This document shows positions 1 through 9,220 of a DNA stretch of 64,000 nucleotides, piece by piece. Both the position numbers and the translations under genes were made by a program. This stretch comes from JAEUMD01 sp036768475 (GTDB lineage Bacteria > Pseudomonadota > Alphaproteobacteria > Rhizobiales > Hyphomicrobiaceae). The notes under the pieces are model-generated. The model ran no database searches. It had not been told where the DNA came from and worked only from the letters and a program-made list of their open reading frames with translations. Position 1 is the stretch's first letter. Every line of letters starts with the position of its first letter. Location: positions 124,001 to 188,000 of the forward strand of contig DAIPMW010000001.1 of the NCBI GenBank assembly GCA_036768475.1. Reading direction: 5' to 3'.

Positions 1-1000
1 TAAGCTCGTCGGCGTCAGCCCGCCCACCCGGAATATCGCTAATTCTCGTCGGCAGCCCCACGTCCTTGAAATGTTGGCTCACGCGCGCCGCAGTGCCTTG
101 CGGACAAAGCCCCTGTGTTTCGGAAAAGCGGAAGGCTAGGCAGATGCCGATCGCAACACCCTCGCCGTGCAGAAGGCGGTCCGAGTAACCCGTCCACGCC
201 TCGAGCGCATGGCCGAAGGTATGGCCGAGATTGAGCAGCGCGCGATCGCCCGCTTCCTTCTCGTCGCGCACCACGACGTCGGACTTCGACTTCACACTTG
301 TCTCGATGGCTTGCGAGAGCGCCGACACGTCGTTGCCGAACACGCTTCGCCAGCTCTCTTCCAGCCAAGTGAAGAATCCCTTGTCCCAGATAAGGCCGTA
401 TTTCGCCACCTCGGCATAACCTGCGCGCATCTCCCGCGCCGGTAATGTCGAAAGCACATCGGTATCCGCCAGCACTAGGCTTGGCTGATGGAATGTCCCG
501 ATCAGGTTCTTGCCCTGGGGCGTGTTGATCCCAGTCTTGCCACCGACCGAGGAATCGACCTGTGCCAGAAGTGTTGTGGGAATCTGCACGAAGCGCACGC
601 CGCGCCGCAGGATCGAGGCCGCAAAGCCCGCCAGATCGCCGATCACGCCGCCGCCGAAAGCGATCACGAGGTCGCCGCGTTCCAGCCCCAACGACAACAG
701 CTTTTCCGACAGCGGCGCGAGCTGGCCAAAGCACTTGGTCGCCTCGCCGGCTGGCAGAACAACCGTCCCCAGCAGACGCCCCTCCGAGCCGAGGCTCTTC
801 TCCAGAGCTGCCAGATGATAATGTGCAACGTTTTCATCCGTGACGATCCCGTAGCGCGCCTCGCCGAGTCGCTGCGGAATAATCCGTCCTGCCTGTGCGA
901 GCAGCCCGGGCCCGATCAGAACCTCGTAGGCGCGCCCCTCCAACGGCACGGGAACCGTACGTGTCTGGCCAGCAGAAGGAACATTGACGACGGTCGGCAT
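1..1000 (-). CDS. aroB: 3-dehydroquinate synthase (partial, runs off window start)
   Basis: Second step of the shikimate pathway: converts DAHP to 3-dehydroquinate in the cytoplasm using NAD and a divalent metal. Reading the minus strand from the ATG at 1000-998 gives a protein beginning MPTVVNVPSAGQ. It carries the NAD-binding glycine stretch GGGVIGDLAGF, the substrate motif SSVGGKTGIN, the metal ligand region MRAGYAEVAKYG and the metal histidine region NLGHTFGHALE. The frame is open through position 1, so roughly the last tenth of the protein is missing. It lies 149 bp downstream of aroK on the same strand, the usual aroK-aroB order. A GTG four codons upstream of the ATG is an alternative start. 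Identity is secure from the motifs. Confidence 0.95.
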   Translation of the reverse strand, partial: MPTVVNVPSAGQTRTVPVPLEGRAYEVLIGPGLLAQAGRIIPQRLGEARYGIVTDENVAHYHLAALEKSLGSEGRLLGTVVLPAGEATKCFGQLAPLSEKLLSLGLERGDLVIAFGGGVIGDLAGFAASILRRGVRFVQIPTTLLAQVDSSVGGKTGINTPQGKNLIGTFHQPSLVLADTDVLSTLPAREMRAGYAEVAKYGLIWDKGFFTWLEESWRSVFGNDVSALSQAIETSVKSKSDVVVRDEKEAGDRALLNLGHTFGHALEAWTGYSDRLLHGEGVAIGICLAFRFSETQGLCPQGTAARVSQHFKDVGLPTRISDIPGGRADADEL

Positions 1001-1149
1001 TTGGCTTGGCACTCTTGAATTTCAAGGAACGAATGTTTTCACGAGACGGTCTTCCGATCGAAACCGTCCTGACAGCAGCAGGCAACTGACGACAAGGCGC
1101 TGGCGCGCCCCTCAATGCTGAATGTCGGTAAGCCCGCCTCCTGCTCCTA

Positions 1150-1761
1150 TCAGACCACCGGGCGGCGATCCAGCAACTCGCACTTCGCCAGAGCATCGAC
1201 GATTTCGCCGACGATCACCTCATGCGGCACGTCCCGGCTTTCGACCACGATGTCGGCGCCGGCATATAAAGGATAGCGTTCCTCGATGAGCCGCCGCATG
1301 ACGGCCTCTGGATCATCGGTCTTGAGCAGCGGCCGCGTATTGCGCTTCGAGACACGGCGCATCAGCACGGGCAGTTCTGCCCTCAGCCAGATGGAGATGC
1401 CTCTTCTAGCGATTACACGGCGCGTGTCTGGGCTCATGAAGGCCCCGCCTCCGGTAGCCAGAACCTGCGGTCCGCCGCCAAGAAGGCGCGCGATCACCTT
1501 CGCTTCCCGGTCACGGAAATGGGGCTCTCCATACGTTGCAAAAATGTCGGAGATCGACATCCCCGCCACCTTTTCGATCTCCTCGTCGGCATCGATAAAC
1601 GGCAGCGACAGCCGATTGGCCAGACGCCGCCCGATTGCCGACTTTCCGCACCCCATAAGCCCGATCATCACCAAGGACCGCGCGCCCAGGCGACTCACCA
1701 CGTCCTCGGCCCGCCTGGCGTCGTTTTTCGACTTCTTCCGTCCAAACGAGAGGCGAATCAT
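1150..1761 (-). CDS. aroK: shikimate kinase
   Basis: Phosphorylates shikimate at the 3-hydroxyl using ATP. The 203-residue protein has a Walker A loop GLMGCGKS at residues 34-41, a shikimate-binding segment around FIDADEEIEK, the conserved FRDREAKVI stretch and the TGGGAF motif. An extension of about 30 residues rich in Lys, Arg and Asp precedes the fold, as is common in Rhizobiales. The ATG at 1761-1759 is preceded by GGAAGG seven bases upstream, which supports this start. It is the first gene of an aroK-aroB pair read leftward, and it is divergent from the small membrane protein gene at 1972. Confidence 0.96.
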   Translation of the reverse strand: MIRLSFGRKKSKNDARRAEDVVSRLGARSLVMIGLMGCGKSAIGRRLANRLSLPFIDADEEIEKVAGMSISDIFATYGEPHFRDREAKVIARLLGGGPQVLATGGGAFMSPDTRRVIARRGISIWLRAELPVLMRRVSKRNTRPLLKTDDPEAVMRRLIEERYPLYAGADIVVESRDVPHEVIVGEIVDALAKCELLDRRPVV

Positions 1762-1971
1762 GGCAGAGCCTTCCAGTATGCCGAGTTTGTCTCAACTCTG
1801 TCGCACCCGGCGAAAGGCACTGCCGAGGCACGCTCTGACACCGTCGAACGCGGCGGACTGTAGAATAAAGTACACACTGAGGTCTCTCCGGTTTTGGGCC
1901 ACGGCGCAAATCGGGTCATAATGCCGCCACCAACCGCCGACACATAGCAGCTAAGGAGCGGTCGAGCCAAA

Positions 1972-2118
1972 ATGCCCAGCCTGATTCGATTCCTCGTCGT
2001 GACAGGGATCATCTCTGCAGGAATCTTCGGCGGACTTTATGTGCTCGCCGTCCACTTCGAGCCTCCGCAAAAGGAGATCTCGAACCCCGTGTACGGCGTC
2101 ACCTTGCGCCGCGAATAG
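1972..2118 (+). CDS. 48-residue single-pass membrane protein
   Basis: A short open frame encodes a 48-residue protein beginning MPSLIRFLVVTGII. One hydrophobic helix spans about residues 4-28 and is followed by a short polar tail ending TLRRE. A good ribosome site (AAGGAG around 1953-1958) precedes the ATG. Small proteins of this form (MxxLIRFLVVxG, then Pro/Glu-rich) are recalled as common in Rhizobiales near aroK/xerD and are sometimes mislabelled as histidine kinases; this was not checked by search. The function is unknown. It sits in the divergent gap between aroK and the large exported protein. It is too short for common ORF cut-offs. Confidence 0.7.
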   Translation: MPSLIRFLVVTGIISAGIFGGLYVLAVHFEPPQKEISNPVYGVTLRRE

Positions 2119-2154
2119 GGTTCCGTTTCCCCATCGCTGGAGCTCGATGCCCGT

Positions 2155-4284
2155 ATGCCGTCGCGATTGCGATCTGTTCGCCCCCCGTCCGCACACAATG
2201 TATTTGCCGCGGCGCTGGCATCGGCGTGTGCGTTGACCGCGCTCACGTCAGGCTGCTCTCTCTCAATTGCCCAGGAATGGGATCCCTTCTCGCAGCTGGA
2301 AACGAATCGCTGGGAGCAGCGTTCAAGGCCGCCTGAGCGGCAGTCTGAGACGGATGGCAGTCAGTCTGCCGCCCCCGCCGCTGCCGACGCGCCGCAGGAT
2401 GCCTATTCCGCCCCTATGGAAAACCGGCCGCGCTTCGCAGCGCCAGCGCCGTCACAGGAGACTTATTATCCGCGCCCGGCTACGAGCCAGCCTGATTACG
2501 CGCGGAGCGCTCCCTACGGGGCGCCGGGATCGCATGTGCCGAATTCAACCTCATCGTCGGTGAGTGCGGAGCCCCTGGCCCCACTGCCGGCCGCGCCAGC
2601 CGCCGACGGGCAGATCACCCCAGCAGCACCGACGCCATCCTATTCCACTCCCTACAGCGCTCCCCAAGGGTCAGGCCGCGAACTGGCGGTTCGCCAGCAG
2701 GATGTGTCCAGACCCGCTGTCGCCGGAGACGGAGACGGACACGCCCTGCCTCAAGAGCCATGGCGCGGCCTCAATATCGCGGATGTCGAGCACCTCATTT
2801 CCATACTTGAAATCCCACCGAGATCGCCCGCCCTGCACCGGCTATGGCGCCGCCTGATCGTGTCCAGCGTTGCGGCACCCACGGACGCCGATGCACACTT
2901 CGAGCCGTTGAGGATTGAAGCACTGTACCGCTCAGGCCTGCTCAAGGAGATCCACGAAGTGCTGAATGCGCGACGCTCGGGCCAGCCCGACCCGCTCGTC
3001 GCCATGCTGGAAGCCCGCAGCGAAGTCGGATTGGGCCATCGCGACGCCGGCTGTCAGGCCGTCAAGCGGATCAGCGACATCCGCGGCGACATCCCCCGAT
3101 CCCTCCGTGGTGAGGCCATCCTTGTCTCGGGATACTGTGCGGCCGCGACGGGCAATAAGTCCGCGGCCGGGCTGCTTGCCGCCCTGGCACGCGAGGAAGG
3201 GGTCCGCTCGTCGCCGGGGCTCGCCGCGCTCGATGCGGTGGCCTTAGGCGTGAAAACCGATATTTCGCTGGCCAAGGGACAAAAGCTCAGCCTTATCGAC
3301 TACCGCATTCTGGAACTGGCCGGAGCCACGCCGCCCCGAGAGGAGTTGATCAAGACTGCAGCCCCTGCGCTTCTCGTTGTCATTGCAAGCGATTCGGCTG
3401 CCGAGCCCGACCTGCGTCTCGATGCCGGAGAAGCGGCCGCACGCATCAACGCCTACGATGCCGACACACTCGCCGCCCTCTACCGGACCATCGCCGGCCA
3501 GATTTCGTCAGACGGCGCGTCAGTCGAAACCTCGAGCACTGGCGCCGACCCGTCCCGCCGCCGGGCCCTCCTCTACACATCGGCGCAAGCGGAGCGCACG
3601 CCATTCAAGAAAGTGCGCCTGATCCGCACGCTCATCGACAGCTCTCGGCGTGCCGGGCTCTATCTTCCGGCCTTGGCCATGGCCGCCAAGTTGACCGACG
3701 ATGTTGGGCTCGTTCCCGAAATCGGGTGGTTCGCCGAGACGGCGATTGAGGCCAACCTCGCCGCCGGCAACTACCAGAGCGCTCGCAAATGGGCCAAGTT
3801 CGCCGCCTCCGCTGGAAACGACCGCGGCCAGAGCATGGACCATTGGATGGCGCTCATCGATATCGCCGACCCGGACTTCCCCGAGCCACGCGGCCAGAGC
3901 CTCATGGCTCTGGAGCGGCTTGCCCTGAAGGGAAAATTCGGCAACGAAAGCCTGCATCGCCTCGCCACCGTGCTCGACGCCCTTGAATACAACGTGCCCA
4001 TACCGCTTTGGGAAACGGCGAGCAGGACACCCCAACCCACATCCGGCCATCTGCCCGAGACTGGCGTGCTGTCGCAATTGCAGGACGCCGCCAAAAAACG
4101 CGAGTTTGGTCGCACCGTGCTGCTTGCCATGCAGACACTGGGGCCTGATGGCGCTGGCGGCGCACATATCATCGCGATCGGCGATTCGATTCGCGCCCTC
4201 AAGCGTGCCGGCCTTGAGGCCGACGCACGCAGGCTCGGTTTCGAAGCATTATTGGCTGACTGGCCGCACGTGCTGGCCAACTAA
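2155..4284 (+). CDS. large exported protein of unknown function, helical repeats likely
   Basis: A 709-residue protein that I do not recognise. The N-terminus has a basic start, a hydrophobic stretch (about residues 16-32) and then SGCSLSIAQEW. That fits an exported protein, either cleaved after an AxA-like site or a lipoprotein with an atypical lipobox. Residues 40-190 are low-complexity and rich in Pro, Ala, Ser and Gln, probably disordered. From about residue 200 the sequence is Ala/Leu-rich with helix-pair spacing like TPR or HEAT-type repeats. It lies directly upstream of xerD on the same strand. Shadow frames on both strands are long because of high GC, but this frame has the signal sequence and ends cleanly before xerD. 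Confidence 0.75.
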   Translation: MPSRLRSVRPPSAHNVFAAALASACALTALTSGCSLSIAQEWDPFSQLETNRWEQRSRPPERQSETDGSQSAAPAAADAPQDAYSAPMENRPRFAAPAPSQETYYPRPATSQPDYARSAPYGAPGSHVPNSTSSSVSAEPLAPLPAAPAADGQITPAAPTPSYSTPYSAPQGSGRELAVRQQDVSRPAVAGDGDGHALPQEPWRGLNIADVEHLISILEIPPRSPALHRLWRRLIVSSVAAPTDADAHFEPLRIEALYRSGLLKEIHEVLNARRSGQPDPLVAMLEARSEVGLGHRDAGCQAVKRISDIRGDIPRSLRGEAILVSGYCAAATGNKSAAGLLAALAREEGVRSSPGLAALDAVALGVKTDISLAKGQKLSLIDYRILELAGATPPREELIKTAAPALLVVIASDSAAEPDLRLDAGEAAARINAYDADTLAALYRTIAGQISSDGASVETSSTGADPSRRRALLYTSAQAERTPFKKVRLIRTLIDSSRRAGLYLPALAMAAKLTDDVGLVPEIGWFAETAIEANLAAGNYQSARKWAKFAASAGNDRGQSMDHWMALIDIADPDFPEPRGQSLMALERLALKGKFGNESLHRLATVLDALEYNVPIPLWETASRTPQPTSGHLPETGVLSQLQDAAKKREFGRTVLLAMQTLGPDGAGGAHIIAIGDSIRALKRAGLEADARRLGFEALLADWPHVLAN

Positions 4285-4397
4285 CACATGTTCAGTCGAA
4301 AGCTGGGTGGCAGTTGAACGTGAAACGGCATGCGCGCTGCAATGAACTGGCACAGAATCGCGTTCCGTGCGCTGACAGCGCGCATTGAGCGCGGAAC

Positions 4398-5378
4398 ATG
4401 GGATCGGACGGGACGATGCGCGGCGACGAGAACGATACCCACGTCGAAGCCTTCCTCGAAATGATGGGCGTGGAGCGTGGCGCCGCGACAAATACCATCG
4501 ATGCCTATCGGCGCGATCTCACCGAATTCACGAGCTTCCTCATAGGCCGCCAGCGCTCCGTAACCACCGCGCGCCCCGATGATATCGAAGCCTATGTTCA
4601 CGTCCTCGCCGAGGCTGGCCTTGCGCCGTCATCACGCGCCCGCAAGCTCTCCTCGGTTCGTCAACTCTTCAAGTTCCTTACCACCGAGTCGGTTCTCGAC
4701 GAAGATCCTACCGCCACCGTCACAGGTCCAAAGCGCGGGCGTCCACTGCCCAAGACGCTATCGGTTGCGGAGGTCGATCGCCTGATCGGCGCGGCCAGGT
4801 CTCGCATCGACGGCACCGCCGGCCGCGAGCGTTTGCGGGCATTGCGCTTCTACTGTCTGATCGAGATCCTTTACGCGACCGGCATGCGTGTTTCCGAGCT
4901 TGTCGGCCTGCCGCGCACCGTACTTCAGGGCGACCGCAGAATTCTCGTGATCCGCGGCAAGGGCGGACGCGAGCGGCTGGTCCCACTGAACGCACCCGCG
5001 CGTGCCGCCCTCGACGACTACCTCTCGCTGACCGAATCCGGCGGAGAAGGCCTTTCCCGTGCCATCACCTCGAAATGGCTGTTTCCCTCCGCGAGCGCGG
5101 AAGGTCACCTGACCCGACAGAGATTCGCACAGGACCTCAAAGGGTTGAGCGAGGAGACGGGGATCAATCCCGCACGCGTCAGTCCACACGTGCTTCGCCA
5201 CGCCTTCGCCAGCCACCTGCTCGACCGCGGCGCCGATCTGCGCGCCGTTCAGCAGCTTCTCGGCCACGCCGACATCTCGACCACTGAGATCTATACGCAT
5301 GTGCTGCAAGAGCGCCTGAAGCGCCTCATCAACGAGCACCATCCCCTGGCACGCCCGAAGCATTCCGACTCGGGGTGA
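4398..5378 (+). CDS. xerD: site-specific tyrosine recombinase XerD
   Basis: With XerC it resolves chromosome dimers at dif near the division septum. The 326-residue protein has the N-terminal core-binding SAM-like domain (residues 14-108) and the C-terminal catalytic domain. The full catalytic set is visible: Arg164 (ATGMRVSEL), Lys188 (RGKGGRER), His264 and Arg267 (SPHVLRHAF), His290 (LLGHADIS) and the nucleophile Tyr299 (TEIYTHV). An ATG at 4416 is an alternative start that would remove six residues. XerD next to accA is a recurring Rhizobiales arrangement. It could be annotated XerC, but this neighbourhood and the residue pattern favour XerD. Confidence 0.93.
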   Translation: MGSDGTMRGDENDTHVEAFLEMMGVERGAATNTIDAYRRDLTEFTSFLIGRQRSVTTARPDDIEAYVHVLAEAGLAPSSRARKLSSVRQLFKFLTTESVLDEDPTATVTGPKRGRPLPKTLSVAEVDRLIGAARSRIDGTAGRERLRALRFYCLIEILYATGMRVSELVGLPRTVLQGDRRILVIRGKGGRERLVPLNAPARAALDDYLSLTESGGEGLSRAITSKWLFPSASAEGHLTRQRFAQDLKGLSEETGINPARVSPHVLRHAFASHLLDRGADLRAVQQLLGHADISTTEIYTHVLQERLKRLINEHHPLARPKHSDSG

Positions 5379-5574
5379 AAATGCGTCGCGGAGCTGTTCA
5401 TGACCCGCCGAACGGCGCCTTGACTTTTCCGTGCTCAACGAGTGATTGTCCGGCCCGATCAAGGAATTTTCCTCCGCTGACGGCCGTCTCCGGCCGGGCG
5501 AGGCTGGCAGCGTCGCACGCGCCCGAGGGCGCTGAAGTTATGTGCGCTCCTGACCACATGAGAAAGGCCCGTCT

Positions 5575-6552
5575 TTGGAAAAGAACGTCCCGGTCCGCTT
5601 CTATCTCGACTTCGAGAAGCCGATTGCCGAGCTCGAAGCCAAGATCAACGAGCTTAAAGCGATGGTTTCCGAAGAGGGCGGCGTCTCGATCGCCGCAGAG
5701 ATCGAGACCCTTCAGGAAAGGGTCAACGAGCTCTTGCTCGATATGTATTCCAAGCTAACGCCCTGGCAGAAGACGCTGGTGGCCCGTCACCCCGAGCGGC
5801 CGCACTGCCTGGATTACATCAACGCGCTGATCGACGATTTCACACCGCTCGCTGGCGACCGCTACTTCGGCGAGGACGCAGCCATTGTTGGCGGCGTCGG
5901 CACCTTCCGTGGCCGCTCCGTGATGGTGATCGGAAACGAAAAGGGTTCCGACACCCAAAGCCGCATCAAGCACAACTTCGGCATGGCCAATCCCGAAGGC
6001 TACCGCAAGGCCGTGCGCCTGATGGAAATGGCCGATAAGTTCAAGCTGCCGGTGATCACACTGGTTGACACCGCTGGTGCCTACCCTGGCGTCGCCGCCG
6101 AAGAGCGCGGCCAGGCGGAAGCCATCGCCCGCTCGACCGATTGCTGCCTCAAACTGGGGGTGCCGATTGTCTCTGTCATTATCGGCGAGGGTGGATCGGG
6201 TGGCGCGGTCGCCATCGCCACCGCCAATACGATCCTGATGCTTGAGCACGCCATCTACTCGGTCATTTCTCCCGAAGGAGCGGCCTCCATCATCTGGCGC
6301 GACAGCAACAAGAAGGAAGAGGCCGCGACCGCCATGAAAGTCACCGCGCAGGACCTCATCGGCCTGTCGGTGATCGATCAAATCGTCTCCGAGCCGGTCG
6401 GCGGCGCACATCGCGATCACCGGCGCGCCACCAGGTCCGTCGGCGATGCCATCGCCAAGGCGTTGGCGGCTTTCGACGGCATGGACACCCAAGAGGTGCG
6501 CCAGAACCGCTACGAGCGTTTCTTGAAGATCGGACGCGGACTCCCTGGCTGA
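5575..6552 (+). CDS. accA: acetyl-CoA carboxylase carboxyltransferase subunit alpha
   Basis: The alpha subunit of the carboxyltransferase that moves CO2 from carboxybiotin to acetyl-CoA, giving malonyl-CoA for fatty acid synthesis; it works as an alpha2beta2 complex with AccD. At 325 residues it is close to the usual length. Typical segments are FLDFEKP-like YLDFEKPIAELE near the start, GRSVMVIGNEKG, TLVDTAGAYPG and IGEGGSGGAVAI. The start codon appears to be TTG at 5575, with AGAAAGG seven bases upstream. The nearest ATG upstream is in another frame, and the next in-frame ATG would delete the conserved N-terminus. The gap of about 200 bp from xerD leaves room for its own promoter. Confidence 0.95.
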   Translation: MEKNVPVRFYLDFEKPIAELEAKINELKAMVSEEGGVSIAAEIETLQERVNELLLDMYSKLTPWQKTLVARHPERPHCLDYINALIDDFTPLAGDRYFGEDAAIVGGVGTFRGRSVMVIGNEKGSDTQSRIKHNFGMANPEGYRKAVRLMEMADKFKLPVITLVDTAGAYPGVAAEERGQAEAIARSTDCCLKLGVPIVSVIIGEGGSGGAVAIATANTILMLEHAIYSVISPEGAASIIWRDSNKKEEAATAMKVTAQDLIGLSVIDQIVSEPVGGAHRDHRRATRSVGDAIAKALAAFDGMDTQEVRQNRYERFLKIGRGLPG

Positions 6553-6764
6553 GCCGGCGTTGCCACGCGCTGACGGCGGCAGGAGCCCTTGATATTCCCC
6601 AAGAATCCCGGCGACTGCGGCCGCTCCGGGCGACCGCAACCCAACTGCAACATGTTGATTATGCTCACGTTCGAACAACTTTTGCCGCTCGACCGCCGCA
6701 TTCGGCAGGCATAAATTGCGCAAGGGAACGGCGTTCGTCGCCCCGGATTAGGGGTATCGTAACG

Positions 6765-6780
6765 TTAACGATATGTTTAC
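6765..6780 (+). promoter_or_regulatory. possible CtrA-like binding site
   Basis: TTAA, seven bases, then TTTAC: one mismatch from the alphaproteobacterial CtrA consensus TTAA-N7-TTAAC. It overlaps a short dyad, TATCGT(6755-6760)/ACGATA(6768-6773), 45 bp upstream of the first L,D-transpeptidase start. It is suggestive only; a match this short can occur by chance. Confidence 0.25.
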
Positions 6781-6824
6781 GTTTGCGAATCAATGGTAGT
6801 CGACGTGCGCGAGGGGCACTGCGT

Positions 6825-7853
6825 ATGAGTCGATGGAAATCTGAATGGACGGCGCCCGGCCGATTGCGCGGGGCGATGGCGGCGGTCTCAGCCGCGCTGC
6901 TGCTGGCTGGCTGCAGTTCCGCACCACAAATTACTCCGGCCGATCAGCCCTTGTCGCAGCAGACCCTGATGCTGCTCGGCAAGAAGGGAATGCGCGTCGA
7001 AGCACCGATCTTCGTTCGTATCTTCAAGGAAGAATCCGAACTCGAAGTCTGGAAGCAGCGCGAGGACGGACGCTACTATCACTTCAAGAGCTATCCGATC
7101 TGCAATTGGTCGGGCGATCTCGGTCCCAAGCTCAGGCAAGGGGATAAGCAGGCGCCGGAAGGCTTTTACCGTGTCGCTAACAACCAGCTCAATCCCAATT
7201 CGCAGTTCCACGTCTCCTTCAATCTCGGCTACCCCAACGCCTACGACAGATCGCTCGGCCGCACCGGCGATTTCTTGATGGTCCACGGCAAATGCAAGTC
7301 GGCCGGCTGCTACGCCATGACGGATGCGTTGATCGAAGAAATCTACGGTCTCGCACGCGAAGCACTTAAAGGCGGGCAACAATCCTTCGACGTGCACGCC
7401 TTCCCCTTCCGCATGACCGACGAGAACATGAAGCGCCACAACAAATCGAAGTGGATCGGTTTCTGGCGCACATTGAAGCAAGGCTACGATAACTTCGAAA
7501 CGAACCGCGTCCCACCGCCCGTCACGGTTTGCGAACACCGCTACATGGTCAACGTCTCGACTGCCGAGGGTCGTGAGCCGCAGGCCGATGGGCCTTGTCC
7601 TGTATTCCGTCGACCTCAGCTTGCACCGTTCATTCCCAAACCGGCCGAGCAGCAATTGGCAAGCGAGCGCATCGAGATGCCTGGTCCGAAAATGCGGACG
7701 GCCGAAACCATCCACGCGCCCGAAGGCGATGAGTGGAAACCTCCCGCCGTGGCATCTGCCGGCTCCGGCGCAGGTTCGACATTCACGCGAATGTTCGGCC
7801 TTGGCGGAACCACCGGATCGCAGACCAAGATCACCGGGTTTGGCTACCGCTGA
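6825..7853 (+). CDS. YafK-type L,D-transpeptidase family lipoprotein (copy 1 of 3)
   Basis: A YkuD-fold protein acting on peptidoglycan in the periplasm. Members make 3-3 or protein crosslinks, while E. coli YafK (DpaA/LdtF) instead removes Braun lipoprotein, so the direction of the reaction is open. The 342-residue protein starts at the ATG at 6825, with GAGGGG eight bases upstream; a TTG at 6783 would add 14 basic residues. A hydrophobic stretch ending LLLAGCSS is a good lipobox. The catalytic motif is intact: VHGKCKSAGCYAMTD with its His, Gly and Cys. After the catalytic domain comes a C-terminal tail of about 120 residues with a Pro/Ala/Gly-rich end. It is the first of three tandem paralogues. 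Confidence 0.88.
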   Translation: MSRWKSEWTAPGRLRGAMAAVSAALLLAGCSSAPQITPADQPLSQQTLMLLGKKGMRVEAPIFVRIFKEESELEVWKQREDGRYYHFKSYPICNWSGDLGPKLRQGDKQAPEGFYRVANNQLNPNSQFHVSFNLGYPNAYDRSLGRTGDFLMVHGKCKSAGCYAMTDALIEEIYGLAREALKGGQQSFDVHAFPFRMTDENMKRHNKSKWIGFWRTLKQGYDNFETNRVPPPVTVCEHRYMVNVSTAEGREPQADGPCPVFRRPQLAPFIPKPAEQQLASERIEMPGPKMRTAETIHAPEGDEWKPPAVASAGSGAGSTFTRMFGLGGTTGSQTKITGFGYR

Positions 7854-8008
7854 GAAATGACGGCTCAAACCCGTCTCGTGGCTGAACCTGACCGCCGTCG
7901 TGCCAACCGCAGGCATAAGCATAGGCTGGTGACACGCCGCATTTTCTGCCGCTTTTGCCGCACAATTTGCCCGCCTGAATAAATCTCGCAGGATGCAGCA
8001 AAAAACGG

Positions 8009-8959
8009 ATGACGCGGCAGGACGATCATGTGAGCGGGGCCAGCACGGTCTCATCCGGAGCGCTAGAATCCGCGCACGTCGATAGGCTGCGCCGGCGCCG
8101 CCGAGACCTTCGCCGGACGATTTTCCTCGGCCTTGTCGTTATCGCCGCCGTTGCCTTCGCAATCGTCAATTGGCAGCTATTGACCACCAGTCTCGAAACC
8201 CGTGCTATCGCAGTCAAGCGTGCTTCTCATCGCGCCCTGTGGTCGCTCGGACAGACGCTGCCGGGCACGCCTGATCTCACCGCACTCGACCAGCGGCTTA
8301 CCCAGGGAGGCTTCACACTCGCACAGCCCATATTGATGCGGATCTACAAGCGCGACTTCGAGCTGGAGATCTGGAAGGCAAAGGATGGTCGCTTCCACCA
8401 CTTCGCGACCTATCCCATATGCCGCTGGTCCGGACGCCTCGGCCCCAAACACGAAGAGGGCGACAGACAATCGCCCGAAGGTTTTTATACCGTGAGCAAA
8501 GACCAGCTCAATCCCAACAGCCGCTGGCACCGTTCGTTCAACCTGGGCTTCCCTAATCTCTACGACCGCAGCCACGGCCGCACCGGCACCTTTTTGATGG
8601 TCCACGGCGGCTGCGGTTCGGTGGGTTGCTACGCCATGACCGATGCCGTCATCGATGAGATCTGGCAACTCGTCACAACGGCGCTCGAGCGTGGACAGAG
8701 CCACATTCAGGTCCAGGCATTCCCCTTCCGCATGACCGACGAAAACCTTGCGGCAAAGACAGAGGATCCGCTCTACCCCTTCTGGCAGTCGCTCAAGAAG
8801 GGCGCAGACGTGTTCGACAAGACCGGTCTGCCGCCTCGCGTGCACGTCTGCAGGGGCGAGTATGTCTTTCTTCCGGGGAGCAATATTCAATCCGCCGATA
8901 TCCCCGCCGTCATCTCCTGCGAGAGCGCGAGCCCCGTTCAGCAGGCTCAGGACGATTGA
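8009..8959 (+). CDS. YafK-type L,D-transpeptidase family protein, membrane-anchored (copy 2 of 3)
   Basis: The second of three tandem paralogues, 316 residues. An Arg-rich cytoplasmic segment (about residues 24-36) and one transmembrane helix (about residues 37-58) suggest an uncleaved inner-membrane anchor with the catalytic domain in the periplasm. The catalytic motif VHGGCGSVGCYAMTD is complete. Segments shared with copy 1 include YPICRWSGRLGPK, DQLNPNSRWHRSFNLGFPN and AFPFRMTDEN. The gap to copy 1 is 155 bp. It differs from its neighbours mainly in how it is anchored: copy 1 looks like a lipoprotein and copy 3 has a cleavable signal. Activity (transpeptidase or hydrolase) cannot be decided from sequence alone. 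Confidence 0.88.
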   Translation: MTRQDDHVSGASTVSSGALESAHVDRLRRRRRDLRRTIFLGLVVIAAVAFAIVNWQLLTTSLETRAIAVKRASHRALWSLGQTLPGTPDLTALDQRLTQGGFTLAQPILMRIYKRDFELEIWKAKDGRFHHFATYPICRWSGRLGPKHEEGDRQSPEGFYTVSKDQLNPNSRWHRSFNLGFPNLYDRSHGRTGTFLMVHGGCGSVGCYAMTDAVIDEIWQLVTTALERGQSHIQVQAFPFRMTDENLAAKTEDPLYPFWQSLKKGADVFDKTGLPPRVHVCRGEYVFLPGSNIQSADIPAVISCESASPVQQAQDD

Positions 8960-9220
8960 TCGGGCTTCACCGAACGTTCAAGGAACGGCGCAGGAAAGCG
9001 TCATCGCCTGGCAACGCATCGTGGATGACTGGGCTGGACCGGCCGAAAACCCTTGGCATCACCCGATGGCGCGCTGTTAAGGTCCGCCCAAGGAAAAGGT
9101 TGAGAAAGCGTGAATGCTTACGGAGCATGGAGCGTTTTCGGATGACCGGCTGATGGCGACTTGGGGAGGACCGCGGAACTCCGTGGAACTTCGAGCGTCT
9201 TTATCATTTTTGGAAACTTG

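Noticed and set aside
39..734. Long minus-strand open frame overlapping aroB
   Set aside because: Arg/Gly-rich translation with no family motifs; the adjacent frame encodes aroB with all catalytic blocks.
3520..4167. 215-codon minus-strand frame inside the large exported protein gene
   Set aside because: Antisense shadow typical of GC-rich DNA; no ribosome site or recognisable motifs.
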